The position numbers were made by a program, and so were the translations under genes. Below the pieces are notes generated by a model. The model saw nothing but the letters and a program-made list of their open reading frames with translations. It had not been told where the DNA came from and made no database searches. A stretch of 11,930 bases of DNA from Oscillospiraceae bacterium (lineage in GTDB: Bacteria > Bacillota > Clostridia > Oscillospirales > Ruminococcaceae), in contig DPBR01000061.1 of the NCBI GenBank assembly GCA_003516865.1, positions 1-11,930 of the forward strand, given 5' to 3'. Shown here piece after piece: positions 5,585 through 11,930 of the stretch (its first letter is position 1; each line of letters begins with the position of its first letter).

Positions 5585-7252
5585 ATGAACGAAAAAGTCA
5601 AAAACATAACCGGTAAGATAAAGGAAAAATGGACGGGCTTTTCTAAGGCAATCAAGATTATGATAATCGCAATCCCCGTGGCTATCATCGCAATTATCAT
5701 CATTCTTTCGATTATTCTCAGCCATAAGGACAGGGGAGTCCTCTTTTCGGGGCTTACGACAGCCGAAGCCGGCGAAATCGTCACCGCGATAAACTCGCTC
5801 GGAGTTACGGACGTTACGCTTCGCGACAACGGCGATATCGTCGTTCCCACAGAGAATATCGACAGTCTGCGTATGCAGCTTTCCGTTCAGGGCTATCCCA
5901 AAAACGCGAAAAACTACGATATCTGGAACGACGGCGTTAATCTTTGGTCCACGGATACCGATAAGCGCGAGCTTCAGCGACAGCAGCGCGAAACCAACAT
6001 CGCCGCTACGCTCCGCAACCTCGACGTCGTGGCTTCTGCGACCGTTACGCTCGATATCCCCAAAACGCGCGACTATGTTATCACCGAAACAAAAGAAGTT
6101 CCGCGCTGCTCCGTGCTTCTCAAGCTCAGAAGCGACGATGAGCTTACAAACGCGGAGGTAAGAGGCATTTTCCGCCTCGTTGAAACGAGCGTTGAGAACC
6201 TCACAATCGACAATATCTCCGTCACGGATACCCTCGGACGCTCTTATATGTGGATTTCCGAGGAGGAGGAGCTTAACGGTCAGAAAGACCTCTCGGGCGT
6301 TCCCGTTGCGAGAAAGCGCCTTCAGTTCCTCTCCGAGCTTCAGAACGCAATCACGGGCGAACTCAGGGATTCCCTCGCGACTGTTTACGGCGATAAGAAC
6401 TACACCGTGAACGTTTCCGCGACGCTCAATTATGACGCGAAAAAGGTTGAATCGACCGAGTATGTTCCCGTTGACGGAACGAACACGGGCGTTCTCGACC
6501 ACGACCAGCACGTTATTGCGTACGACAGGCTGGATACCTCCGGAAACGTTATCGGAACGACTCCGAATGCGGATTTGTCGCCCGATTACCCCACTATCGA
6601 GGGACTGGTTGACGGACAGGACTATTATTACAGAAAAGACGAAAATCAGTATGACGTAACCAACATCAAGACCACTATCGAAAAGGACGGTTACAGCATC
6701 GACAGGCTCACGGTCGGCGTTGCTATCAACCGCACGAACCTCACCGACGGCGAACGCGACCAGATTCGCGAGTGGGTTGCGGCGGCTGCGGGTACGGATA
6801 TCGCGAACGTTGCGGTTCACAACGAGGCTTTCGCGCTCACCACAAACAACGGCACGACCGTCGGCGACGGCTCGCTCGGCATTTACACGCGCCCCGTCGA
6901 TACGTTCAGAAACACGCTTCTGTTCGTTGTTATCGGGCTTGGCGTGCTGCTCGTGCTTCTGCTTATCGCTTCGCTTTTCGTCAGCAAGAGCAGAAAGCGC
7001 AAAATCCGCCACAGACAGGAGCTTGCTCTCGCGGCAGCTCAGGCTTCGGGCGGCGACGGGTATTCCGGAAACGCTCAGAATACCGCCGAAACGCCGCAGG
7101 AAGTCGATTTCAACATCGCAAGCCTTACCGAGGAAGCGGGCAAGGATTCCCGCGAAACTATCCTCAAGCGCGAAATCGCAGACTTTGCGAAAACTAACCC
7201 CGAAATCGTCGCTTCTATCATCAAGAATATGCTTCGCGACGAGAACCACTAA
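5585..7252 (+). CDS. fliF: Flagellar MS-ring protein FliF
   Basis: FliF builds the inner-membrane MS ring, the base on which rod, switch and export gate assemble. The 555-residue protein has normal architecture. It has a first membrane helix at about 24-45 (rich in Ile), a periplasmic part with two ring-building motifs (GLTTAEAGEIVTAINSLG near 57-74; ATVTLDIPKTRDYV), and a second membrane helix at about 443-467. A cytosolic tail follows, whose last 50 residues (from about PQEVDF to NMLRDENH) correspond to the FliG-binding end. A variable acidic and Tyr-rich insert lies around residues 290-350 between ring motifs, where FliF proteins usually diverge. The ATG at 5585 is nine bases after AGAGG. 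Next comes fliG after 21 bases. Confidence 0.97.
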   Translation: MNEKVKNITGKIKEKWTGFSKAIKIMIIAIPVAIIAIIIILSIILSHKDRGVLFSGLTTAEAGEIVTAINSLGVTDVTLRDNGDIVVPTENIDSLRMQLSVQGYPKNAKNYDIWNDGVNLWSTDTDKRELQRQQRETNIAATLRNLDVVASATVTLDIPKTRDYVITETKEVPRCSVLLKLRSDDELTNAEVRGIFRLVETSVENLTIDNISVTDTLGRSYMWISEEEELNGQKDLSGVPVARKRLQFLSELQNAITGELRDSLATVYGDKNYTVNVSATLNYDAKKVESTEYVPVDGTNTGVLDHDQHVIAYDRLDTSGNVIGTTPNADLSPDYPTIEGLVDGQDYYYRKDENQYDVTNIKTTIEKDGYSIDRLTVGVAINRTNLTDGERDQIREWVAAAAGTDIANVAVHNEAFALTTNNGTTVGDGSLGIYTRPVDTFRNTLLFVVIGLGVLLVLLLIASLFVSKSRKRKIRHRQELALAAAQASGGDGYSGNAQNTAETPQEVDFNIASLTEEAGKDSRETILKREIADFAKTNPEIVASIIKNMLRDENH

Positions 7253-7273
7253 TTTTATTCCGGGAGTGATTTT

Positions 7274-8293
7274 ATGGCATCTAAACCACAGGACGGCGAG
7301 CTTGCACCCGCAAAAAAGGTTGCGCTCGTACTGGCGTCAATGGGCGCGGAAAACGCCTCCGCGATATATAAGCACCTTTCGGACGACGACGTTGAGGAAA
7401 TCTCCGTCGAACTTGCGAGAATGGAATATCACTCAATCGACGTGGTTGAGGAGGTTCTCAACGAGTTCTATGAGCTTTGCCTGACGCAAAAAGTTGTCAC
7501 GGAGGGCGGTATCGACTACGCGAGAAGCGTTCTCGAAAAGGCGTTCGGCGCGGAGGCTGCCGATACGCTGTTAAACCGCATCACAAAGCAGCTTGAAACA
7601 AAATCTTTCGACTTTGTGAGAAAGGCGGACTACAAAAACCTCCTCGCTATCGTTCAGAACGAACATCCCCAGACTATCGCGCTTATCCTCTCCTATGCGA
7701 GAACGGACCAGGCTTCGGCTATTCTGTCCGAGCTGCCGAAAGAAAAGCGCGTCGAGGTTGTCGAGAGAATTGCGAATATGGACAGGGCTTCGCCGGAGGT
7801 TGTCAAGGCAATTGAAGGCTCGCTTGAAAAGAAGTTTGCGACTCTCGCTTCGTCCGATTCTATGGAAGTCGGCGGCATAAGCTATGTTGCGGAGATTATG
7901 AACAACGTGGACAGAGCGACCGAAAAGTACATCTTCGACGAGCTTTCCGCGCGCGACCAGAAGCTCGCAGACCTTATCAAGCAGAAAATGTTCGTTTTCG
8001 AGGATATCGTGCGGCTCGACTCCAAGGATATCCAGGAGTTCGTCAAGCAGGTCGATTCCAAGGACCTCGCCGTTGCTATCAAAGGCTCTACGCAGGAAGT
8101 TGCGGAGTGCATTTTCGCGAATATTTCAAGCCGTGCGAGAGAAAATCTTCAGGCGGATATCGAATACCTGCATAACGTTCGTATGCGCGACGTCGACGAG
8201 GCTCAGCAGAGAATCGTCGGCATTATCAGACGTCTTGAGCAGGAAGGCACGATTGTTATTACAAGAGGCGGCGGCGACGAAATTATCGCCTGA
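7274..8293 (+). CDS. fliG: Flagellar motor switch protein FliG
   Basis: FliG is the rotor subunit that binds FliF and contacts the stator to produce torque. The 339-residue protein shows three domains: an N-terminal FliF-binding domain (about 10-105), a middle domain with NEHPQTIALIL (129-139), and a C-terminal torque domain with MFVF (239-242), then a charged helix from about 283 to 305. By alignment from memory to Escherichia coli FliG, Arg281, Asp289 and Arg297 correspond to Arg287, Asp295 and Arg303 here, while Asp288 corresponds to Ala294. The Gly-Pro that often precedes Val-Arg in this helix turn is His-Asn (300-301). The ATG at 7274 follows GGGAG. These changes look compatible with function. 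Confidence 0.97.
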   Translation: MASKPQDGELAPAKKVALVLASMGAENASAIYKHLSDDDVEEISVELARMEYHSIDVVEEVLNEFYELCLTQKVVTEGGIDYARSVLEKAFGAEAADTLLNRITKQLETKSFDFVRKADYKNLLAIVQNEHPQTIALILSYARTDQASAILSELPKEKRVEVVERIANMDRASPEVVKAIEGSLEKKFATLASSDSMEVGGISYVAEIMNNVDRATEKYIFDELSARDQKLADLIKQKMFVFEDIVRLDSKDIQEFVKQVDSKDLAVAIKGSTQEVAECIFANISSRARENLQADIEYLHNVRMRDVDEAQQRIVGIIRRLEQEGTIVITRGGGDEIIA

Positions 8294-8326
8294 CGCTGAT
8301 AGAAAAAGCAGCGGAGGAGATTGCTT

Positions 8327-9301
8327 TTGTCGGTTTATAAATATAACTCAATTCGCTATAACGGCGGAATTGATATCTCAAATGCCGTGAATATTCCCGC
8401 GGCAGTCGTTCCCGAAAGCGCTCCAAAGGCGGCTTCCGAACAGAAAAAAAGTTCCGACGAGCCTGCCGAACAGGAAAATCTTGCCGAAAAAGCGCGCGAG
8501 GAAATTTTTAGGCGCGAGGCGGCTGTTAAGACTGCCGAAAACGAGCTTGAAAAGCGTAAAAGCGAGCTTGCCGCGCTTAGGGAACAGTATATCGAGCAGG
8601 GAAAACAGGTTATAATCGAGGCTAAACGCCGCGCCGAGGGCATTATCGCAAACGCGAACGCCGAGGCTGACGGGATTGTCGCAGACGCGGAGAAAAAGCG
8701 CGGAGATGTGTTCATCAAGGCGCGCACGGAGGGCTTCGAGCAGGGTAAAAAGGACGGCGCGGCGCTTGTTCTCACCGAGAGCAGGAATATTCTCGATGAG
8801 GCGCGCGCGTATTCCGATAAAATCAACGCGGGCAAGGCGGAGCTTTTCGCGCGGTATGAAAAGGAAATCTACGATACCGTTATGAGCATCGCGAACAAGG
8901 TCACGATGAACAGTATGTCCGTCAAGGACGGCACGGCGGCGAAAAAGCTCATCAAGGCGGCGGCAAAGGATTTCCGCAATTCGCAGCTTATCCGCATTAC
9001 GCTTGATGAAAACGAGGCTTCAGTGGAGCTTTCGGGCGACTATGAGTACCTCAAGGAGCTTTGCGGCGGGCTTGCGCACGTCGAGGTCGAGCTTCTCGCG
9101 GACGCCGAGCCCGGCACGGTTATCGTCGATAACGGCGAGGAAATCACCGACGCGGGCGTTTCAACCCAGCTTCGTATGATAAAGGAGCTTGGCGACGGCA
9201 AGTTTAGGGGCGCTGCGACGAAAAAACGCTCGGCAAGGCGCAAAAAGTCCGATGAAGAACAGTCCGAGCAGCTTCCCGAAGCCGACGGCGCGGAGGAGTA
9301 A
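8327..9301 (+). CDS. fliH: Flagellar export protein FliH (ATPase regulator/stator)
   Basis: FliH binds FliI and links the export ATPase to the C-ring, resembling the peripheral stalk of F-type ATPases. The product is about 324 residues, longer than many FliH proteins. It has a charged, low-complexity N-terminal part and a long coiled coil (about 45-150) with repeated Ala-Glu-rich steps. The EGFEQGKKDG motif near 138-147 is typical of the family. A C-terminal FliI-binding domain follows. The last 30 residues are a basic patch (KKRSARRKK) followed by an acidic tail. I prefer TTG at 8327, eight to nine bases after GGAGGA; TTG at 8321 is too close to it. Assignment rests on position between fliG and fliI together with this architecture. 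Confidence 0.9.
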   Translation: MSVYKYNSIRYNGGIDISNAVNIPAAVVPESAPKAASEQKKSSDEPAEQENLAEKAREEIFRREAAVKTAENELEKRKSELAALREQYIEQGKQVIIEAKRRAEGIIANANAEADGIVADAEKKRGDVFIKARTEGFEQGKKDGAALVLTESRNILDEARAYSDKINAGKAELFARYEKEIYDTVMSIANKVTMNSMSVKDGTAAKKLIKAAAKDFRNSQLIRITLDENEASVELSGDYEYLKELCGGLAHVEVELLADAEPGTVIVDNGEEITDAGVSTQLRMIKELGDGKFRGAATKKRSARRKKSDEEQSEQLPEADGAEE

Positions 9302-9345
9302 GCCTGCGGAAGTTGGCTTAACGGAGCGATTCACGGAGGCGCGAT

Positions 9346-9450
9346 ATGGGAGATTTTTTGGATATCGTAATTCAATGCTTTGTTGAAGGCGTTCCGGACT
9401 TTATTGATTTGATTTTCTCGCGGTTTAAGCGGAAAAATCGGCGCAGATAA
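9346..9450 (+). CDS. Unrecognised 34-residue amphipathic small protein
   Basis: I do not recognise this gene. It encodes 34 residues beginning MGDFLDIVIQ and ending KRKNRRR. Its ATG stands six bases after a GGAGG ribosome binding site, as good as those of neighbouring flagellar genes. Residues 4-27 alternate hydrophobic positions (F4, L5, I7-I9, F12, V13, F19, I20, I23, F24) with acidic ones (D3, D6, E14, D18, D21). The last nine residues contain six basic ones. This fits an amphipathic or membrane-surface helix with a cationic tail; there is no signal peptide. It lies 44 bases after fliH and 124 bases before fliI, in the operon direction. A role in the export complex or membrane binding is only inference. 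Confidence 0.55.
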   Translation: MGDFLDIVIQCFVEGVPDFIDLIFSRFKRKNRRR

Positions 9451-9523
9451 GCGCGGGTTGGTTCACGGGAAGCGGCTTTGCGGATAAAACTAGCTAAAAT
9501 TAACGAAAATTACTGAAAAATGC

Positions 9524-9554
9524 TAATATTTTCGGCTGTTATGCCGATATATTA
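9524..9554 (+). promoter_or_regulatory. Hairpin immediately before the fliI ribosome binding site
   Basis: TAATAT (9524-9529) pairs with ATATTA (9549-9554), and CGGC (9533-9536) pairs with GCCG (9543-9546), separated by a small internal loop. The stem ends about eight bases before the GGAGGAG of fliI and has no U-run, so it is not an intrinsic terminator. It may mark RNA processing or set the translation rate of fliI. The A/T-rich bases here contain a TATTAT, but I found no convincing -35 box. Confidence 0.45.
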
Positions 9555-9574
9555 TACAGAGCGGAGGAGCGAAA

Positions 9575-10888
9575 ATGCTTGATTTGGCGGGATTTCGCGC
9601 TGATATTGATAATGCCGGGCTTTTCCGCTATATGGGAAAAATCGAGAAAATCGTCGGTATGACTATCGAGGCGAGCGGTCCTGCCGCCAATATCGGCGAC
9701 GTTTGCAGAATTTACTCCAAGGATATGTCGTCGTTCATCAGGGCGGAGGTTGTCGGCTTCAACAAAAGCAATATCCTCTTGATGCCGTACACCGATATTG
9801 AGGGAATAGGCCCCGGAAGTATCGTCGATAACACAGGCGACAAGCTCACCGTCAAGGCGGGTTCCGAGCTTATCGGGCGGATTGTGGACGCGGCGGGCGG
9901 CGCGCTTGACGGGCTTGAAGAGCCGGACTGCGCGGACGAGGTTTCTATCACGGGTATCCCCGTAAATCCGTTCACCAGACCGCCTATTCACGAATCAATC
10001 GAGCTTGGCGTTAAGGCTATAGACGGTATGACGCTTATGGGCAAAGGTCAGAGAATGGGTATTTTTGCAGGCTCGGGCGTCGGAAAATCCACGCTTATGG
10101 GTATGATTGCGAGAAAGGTCAAGGCGGATATCAACGTTATCGCGCTTGTAGGCGAGCGTGGACGCGAAGTACGCGAGTTTATCGAGCGCGACCTCGGCGA
10201 GGAGGGTATGGCGCGCTCCGTGCTTGTTGTCGCAACGTCCGACCAGCCCGCGATGATGCGCTCGAAATGCCCGCTTACGGCGACCGCAATTGCTGAGTAC
10301 TTTATGAAGCAGGGCAAGGACGTTCTCCTGATGATGGACAGCCTGACGCGTTACGCTATGGCGCTGCGCGAAGTCGGGCTTGCAACGGGCGAACCGCCTA
10401 TCGCGAGAGGCTACACGCCCTCGATTTACAGCGCGATGCCGAAGCTGCTCGAACGCGCGGGTAACTTCCCCGAAGGTTCGATTACGGGTATATACACCGT
10501 TCTTGTCGAGGGCGACGACACAAACGAGCCTATCGCCGACACCGTGCGCGGTATCATCGACGGTCACATTATCCTGTCGAGAAAAATCGCCGCGCAGAAC
10601 CACTATCCCGCTATCGACGTTCTTCCGAGCGTTTCGCGACTGATGGACGAAATCGCTTCTCCCGCGCACAAGGAAGCCGCGGGTAAGCTCAGAAACCTTC
10701 TGTCGCTTTACAACAACAACTACGACCTCATCTCAATCGGCGCGTACAAGCACGGCACAAACCCAAAGCTTGACGAGGCGATTAACAAAATAGACGCGAT
10801 AAACCGCTTCCTTACGCAGGGGCGCAAGGAAAGCTTTCCGCTTGAAGAAACCGTTAAAATGCTTATCGACGCGGTAAGCGACAAGTGA
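9575..10888 (+). CDS. fliI: Flagellum-specific ATPase FliI
   Basis: FliI is the ATPase of the flagellar type III export apparatus and unfolds or delivers substrates at the gate with FliH and FliJ. The 437-residue protein matches the family in length. It has an N-terminal beta-barrel region (about 20-95), then FTRPPIHE (133-140), the Walker A loop AGSGVGKST (165-173), GERGRE (193-198) with the expected catalytic Glu, and the Walker B strand VLLMMDS (250-256) with Asp255. LTRYAMALREVGLATGEPP follows, the signature shared with type III ATPases and not with F1 beta subunits. The ATG at 9575 lies a few bases after GGAGGAG. fliJ follows after 21 bases. Confidence 0.98.
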   Translation: MLDLAGFRADIDNAGLFRYMGKIEKIVGMTIEASGPAANIGDVCRIYSKDMSSFIRAEVVGFNKSNILLMPYTDIEGIGPGSIVDNTGDKLTVKAGSELIGRIVDAAGGALDGLEEPDCADEVSITGIPVNPFTRPPIHESIELGVKAIDGMTLMGKGQRMGIFAGSGVGKSTLMGMIARKVKADINVIALVGERGREVREFIERDLGEEGMARSVLVVATSDQPAMMRSKCPLTATAIAEYFMKQGKDVLLMMDSLTRYAMALREVGLATGEPPIARGYTPSIYSAMPKLLERAGNFPEGSITGIYTVLVEGDDTNEPIADTVRGIIDGHIILSRKIAAQNHYPAIDVLPSVSRLMDEIASPAHKEAAGKLRNLLSLYNNNYDLISIGAYKHGTNPKLDEAINKIDAINRFLTQGRKESFPLEETVKMLIDAVSDK

Positions 10889-10909
10889 CGGCTGATTTAG
10901 GGGGCATTT

Positions 10910-11368
10910 ATGAAGAAATTTCAGTTCACCCTGCAAAAGCTGATGGACTTCCGCGAACAGGAACTCGACCGTCAGAAAAACGCTCTCGCGGCGCTTCAGG
11001 GCGATTTGAGGAGAATTCAAGACAGGCGCGAGGAGCTTGCCGCGCTGGTTGTGCGATATTCAAACGACCTTGTGGCTGCGGGCTCGGCGGGCGTTTCCGC
11101 CGCGGAAATGGCGATGCGAAAGCGCTATATCGTCACGCTTCAGCAGGAAATTCACGGGTGCGAACAGCTTGCAGTTCTCAAGCAGCAGGAAATTGACAAG
11201 CAGCTTGCGGTTGTCGTTGACGCGACAAAGGACGTGAAAACTCTCGAAAAGCTCGAAGAAAAGCAGCTTGAAGAGTACAAAGCCGCCGAGGGCAAGGAAA
11301 ACGAGCTGTTTATCGAGGAATTCGTAAGCGGCGGCACGGTCAGACGGGCGATTGCGGCGCGGAAATGA
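10910..11368 (+). CDS. fliJ: Flagellar export chaperone/stalk protein FliJ
   Basis: FliJ sits in the centre of the FliI ring and connects it to the export gate. The 152-residue product starts MKKFQFTLQKLMDFREQE, the usual FliJ opening (F-x-F-x-L-x-x-L-L-x-x-R). It is nearly all charged heptad-like helix: one helix to about residue 55, a short Gly/Ala-rich turn (AAGSAGVSAAE), and a second helix to about 130. This two-helix coiled coil is the family fold. Sequence conservation in the family is low, so position directly after fliI supports the call. The ATG at 10910 follows a GGGGG ribosome binding site. Confidence 0.93.
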   Translation: MKKFQFTLQKLMDFREQELDRQKNALAALQGDLRRIQDRREELAALVVRYSNDLVAAGSAGVSAAEMAMRKRYIVTLQQEIHGCEQLAVLKQQEIDKQLAVVVDATKDVKTLEKLEEKQLEEYKAAEGKENELFIEEFVSGGTVRRAIAARK

Positions 11369-11426
11369 TTTTGGTATCACGGGTTTTCCCTTGATATATA
11401 CATTATATTTCAGAGGAGGTGAGTAA

Positions 11427-11930
11427 ATGGCGGTTAGTTTGAATACACCGAGTATGGCAAATCTTCGCAGCGACTATGCGGTTTCGGACGCGGCAATGCC
11501 CGCAAGAAACGCAAACGCGGCTCAATCCGGAAAACAGCAGGACTCGCAGTTTGATAAGATGCTTTCGCATCTCAGCGAGAAAACCGAGCTTCGCTCCGTG
11601 AACGAGGATATCGACAGCGGAAAATACGACGTTCCCACGCTTGAGGACCTCGAAAAAGCGGGCGTTATCGCAATCGACAAGGATACCGGCAGAGTTTCCG
11701 CCCCAAATACCGAAAAGCTTGCGGCAAAGCTGATTGAGGACGGAATTGACGAGGAAAATATTCCCATCGAGCTGCTTACGCCGGGGCTTCTGAAGGCGAT
11801 TTCGGCGCTTCGCGACAATATTTCCGAGAAATCGGACGATATCGGCGAGGTTTTCCCGACAATCGAAAAGCCCGCAAAGGACGTCCTCACGGAAAAAATC
11901 GCGGGCAGCGACATTCTTGAGGAACTAGCG
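11427..11930 (+). CDS. Partial gene in the fliK position (candidate hook-length control protein)
   Basis: The frame is open from ATG 11427 to the end of the window (168 codons, no stop). It has a near-perfect AGGAGGTGAG ribosome binding site. The N-terminal 50 residues are polar and low-complexity (Ala, Asn, Gln, Ser), as in proteins exported by the flagellar apparatus. Residues 70-130 contain a more ordered stretch with GVIAIDKDTGRV and ENIPIELLTPGLLKAI. I do not recognise this domain. Genes after fliJ in this operon type are commonly fliK, whose N-terminal half is poorly conserved; the diagnostic C-terminal domain would lie beyond the window. The call therefore rests on position and composition. 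Confidence 0.6.
   Translation, partial: MAVSLNTPSMANLRSDYAVSDAAMPARNANAAQSGKQQDSQFDKMLSHLSEKTELRSVNEDIDSGKYDVPTLEDLEKAGVIAIDKDTGRVSAPNTEKLAAKLIEDGIDEENIPIELLTPGLLKAISALRDNISEKSDDIGEVFPTIEKPAKDVLTEKIAGSDILEELA

Noticed and set aside
5555..7249. A 564-codon open frame on the minus strand opposite fliF
   Set aside because: It mirrors fliF codon phase, has no ribosome binding site and no recognisable domain. fliF is certain on the other strand; the open antisense frame follows from biased codon use that avoids TTA, CTA and TCA.
9520..9582. A 20-codon frame overlapping the fliI start
   Set aside because: It has no ribosome binding site, and its frame runs through the hairpin and the fliI ribosome binding site.
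11371..11400. A possible internal promoter (TTGGTA, 18 bases, TATATA) before the fliK-position gene
   Set aside because: Both boxes are weak and the sequence is A/T-rich by chance. The gene is well explained by readthrough from the operon.

Overview
The window comes from a motile member of the Firmicutes, most likely class Clostridia. The evidence is a tRNA-sensing T-box leader in front of trp genes, strong AGGAGG-type ribosome binding sites, sigma-A type promoters, and the flgB-flgC-fliE-fliF-fliG-fliH-fliI-fliJ order seen in Gram-positive fla/che operons. Base composition is moderate and similar in both halves, so I see no sign of recent transfer. I cannot name a species from the sequence; a gut-type clostridium with mid-range GC is only a guess.

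Positions 1-3971 hold a leftward tryptophan operon. It has a promoter at 3978-4006, a leader of about 330 nt (a T-box riboswitch with a UGG tryptophan specifier, ending in a terminator), then trpE, trpG, trpC and trpF packed with gaps or overlaps of about 12 bases or less. trpD, normally between trpG and trpC, is absent. Downstream of trpF are two copies of a 64-bp palindromic repeat; one of them supplies the last codons and stop of trpF. The window ends before trpB or trpA could be seen.

Positions 3607-4325 contain no protein gene. They hold the T-box leader, two divergent promoters and A/T-rich regulatory sequence with short repeats just upstream of the flagellar promoter.

Positions 4326-11930 hold a rightward flagellar operon for early assembly: proximal rod (flgB, flgC), rod-MS ring junction (fliE), MS ring (fliF), rotor/switch (fliG), the export ATPase complex (fliH, fliI, fliJ), and the start of a gene in the usual fliK position. 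A 34-residue open frame with a very good ribosome binding site lies in an unusually long gap between fliH and fliI, followed by a hairpin just before the fliI ribosome binding site. This small gene, the repeat next to trpF, the missing trpD and the operator-like repeats before flgB are the least ordinary parts of an otherwise conventional region.
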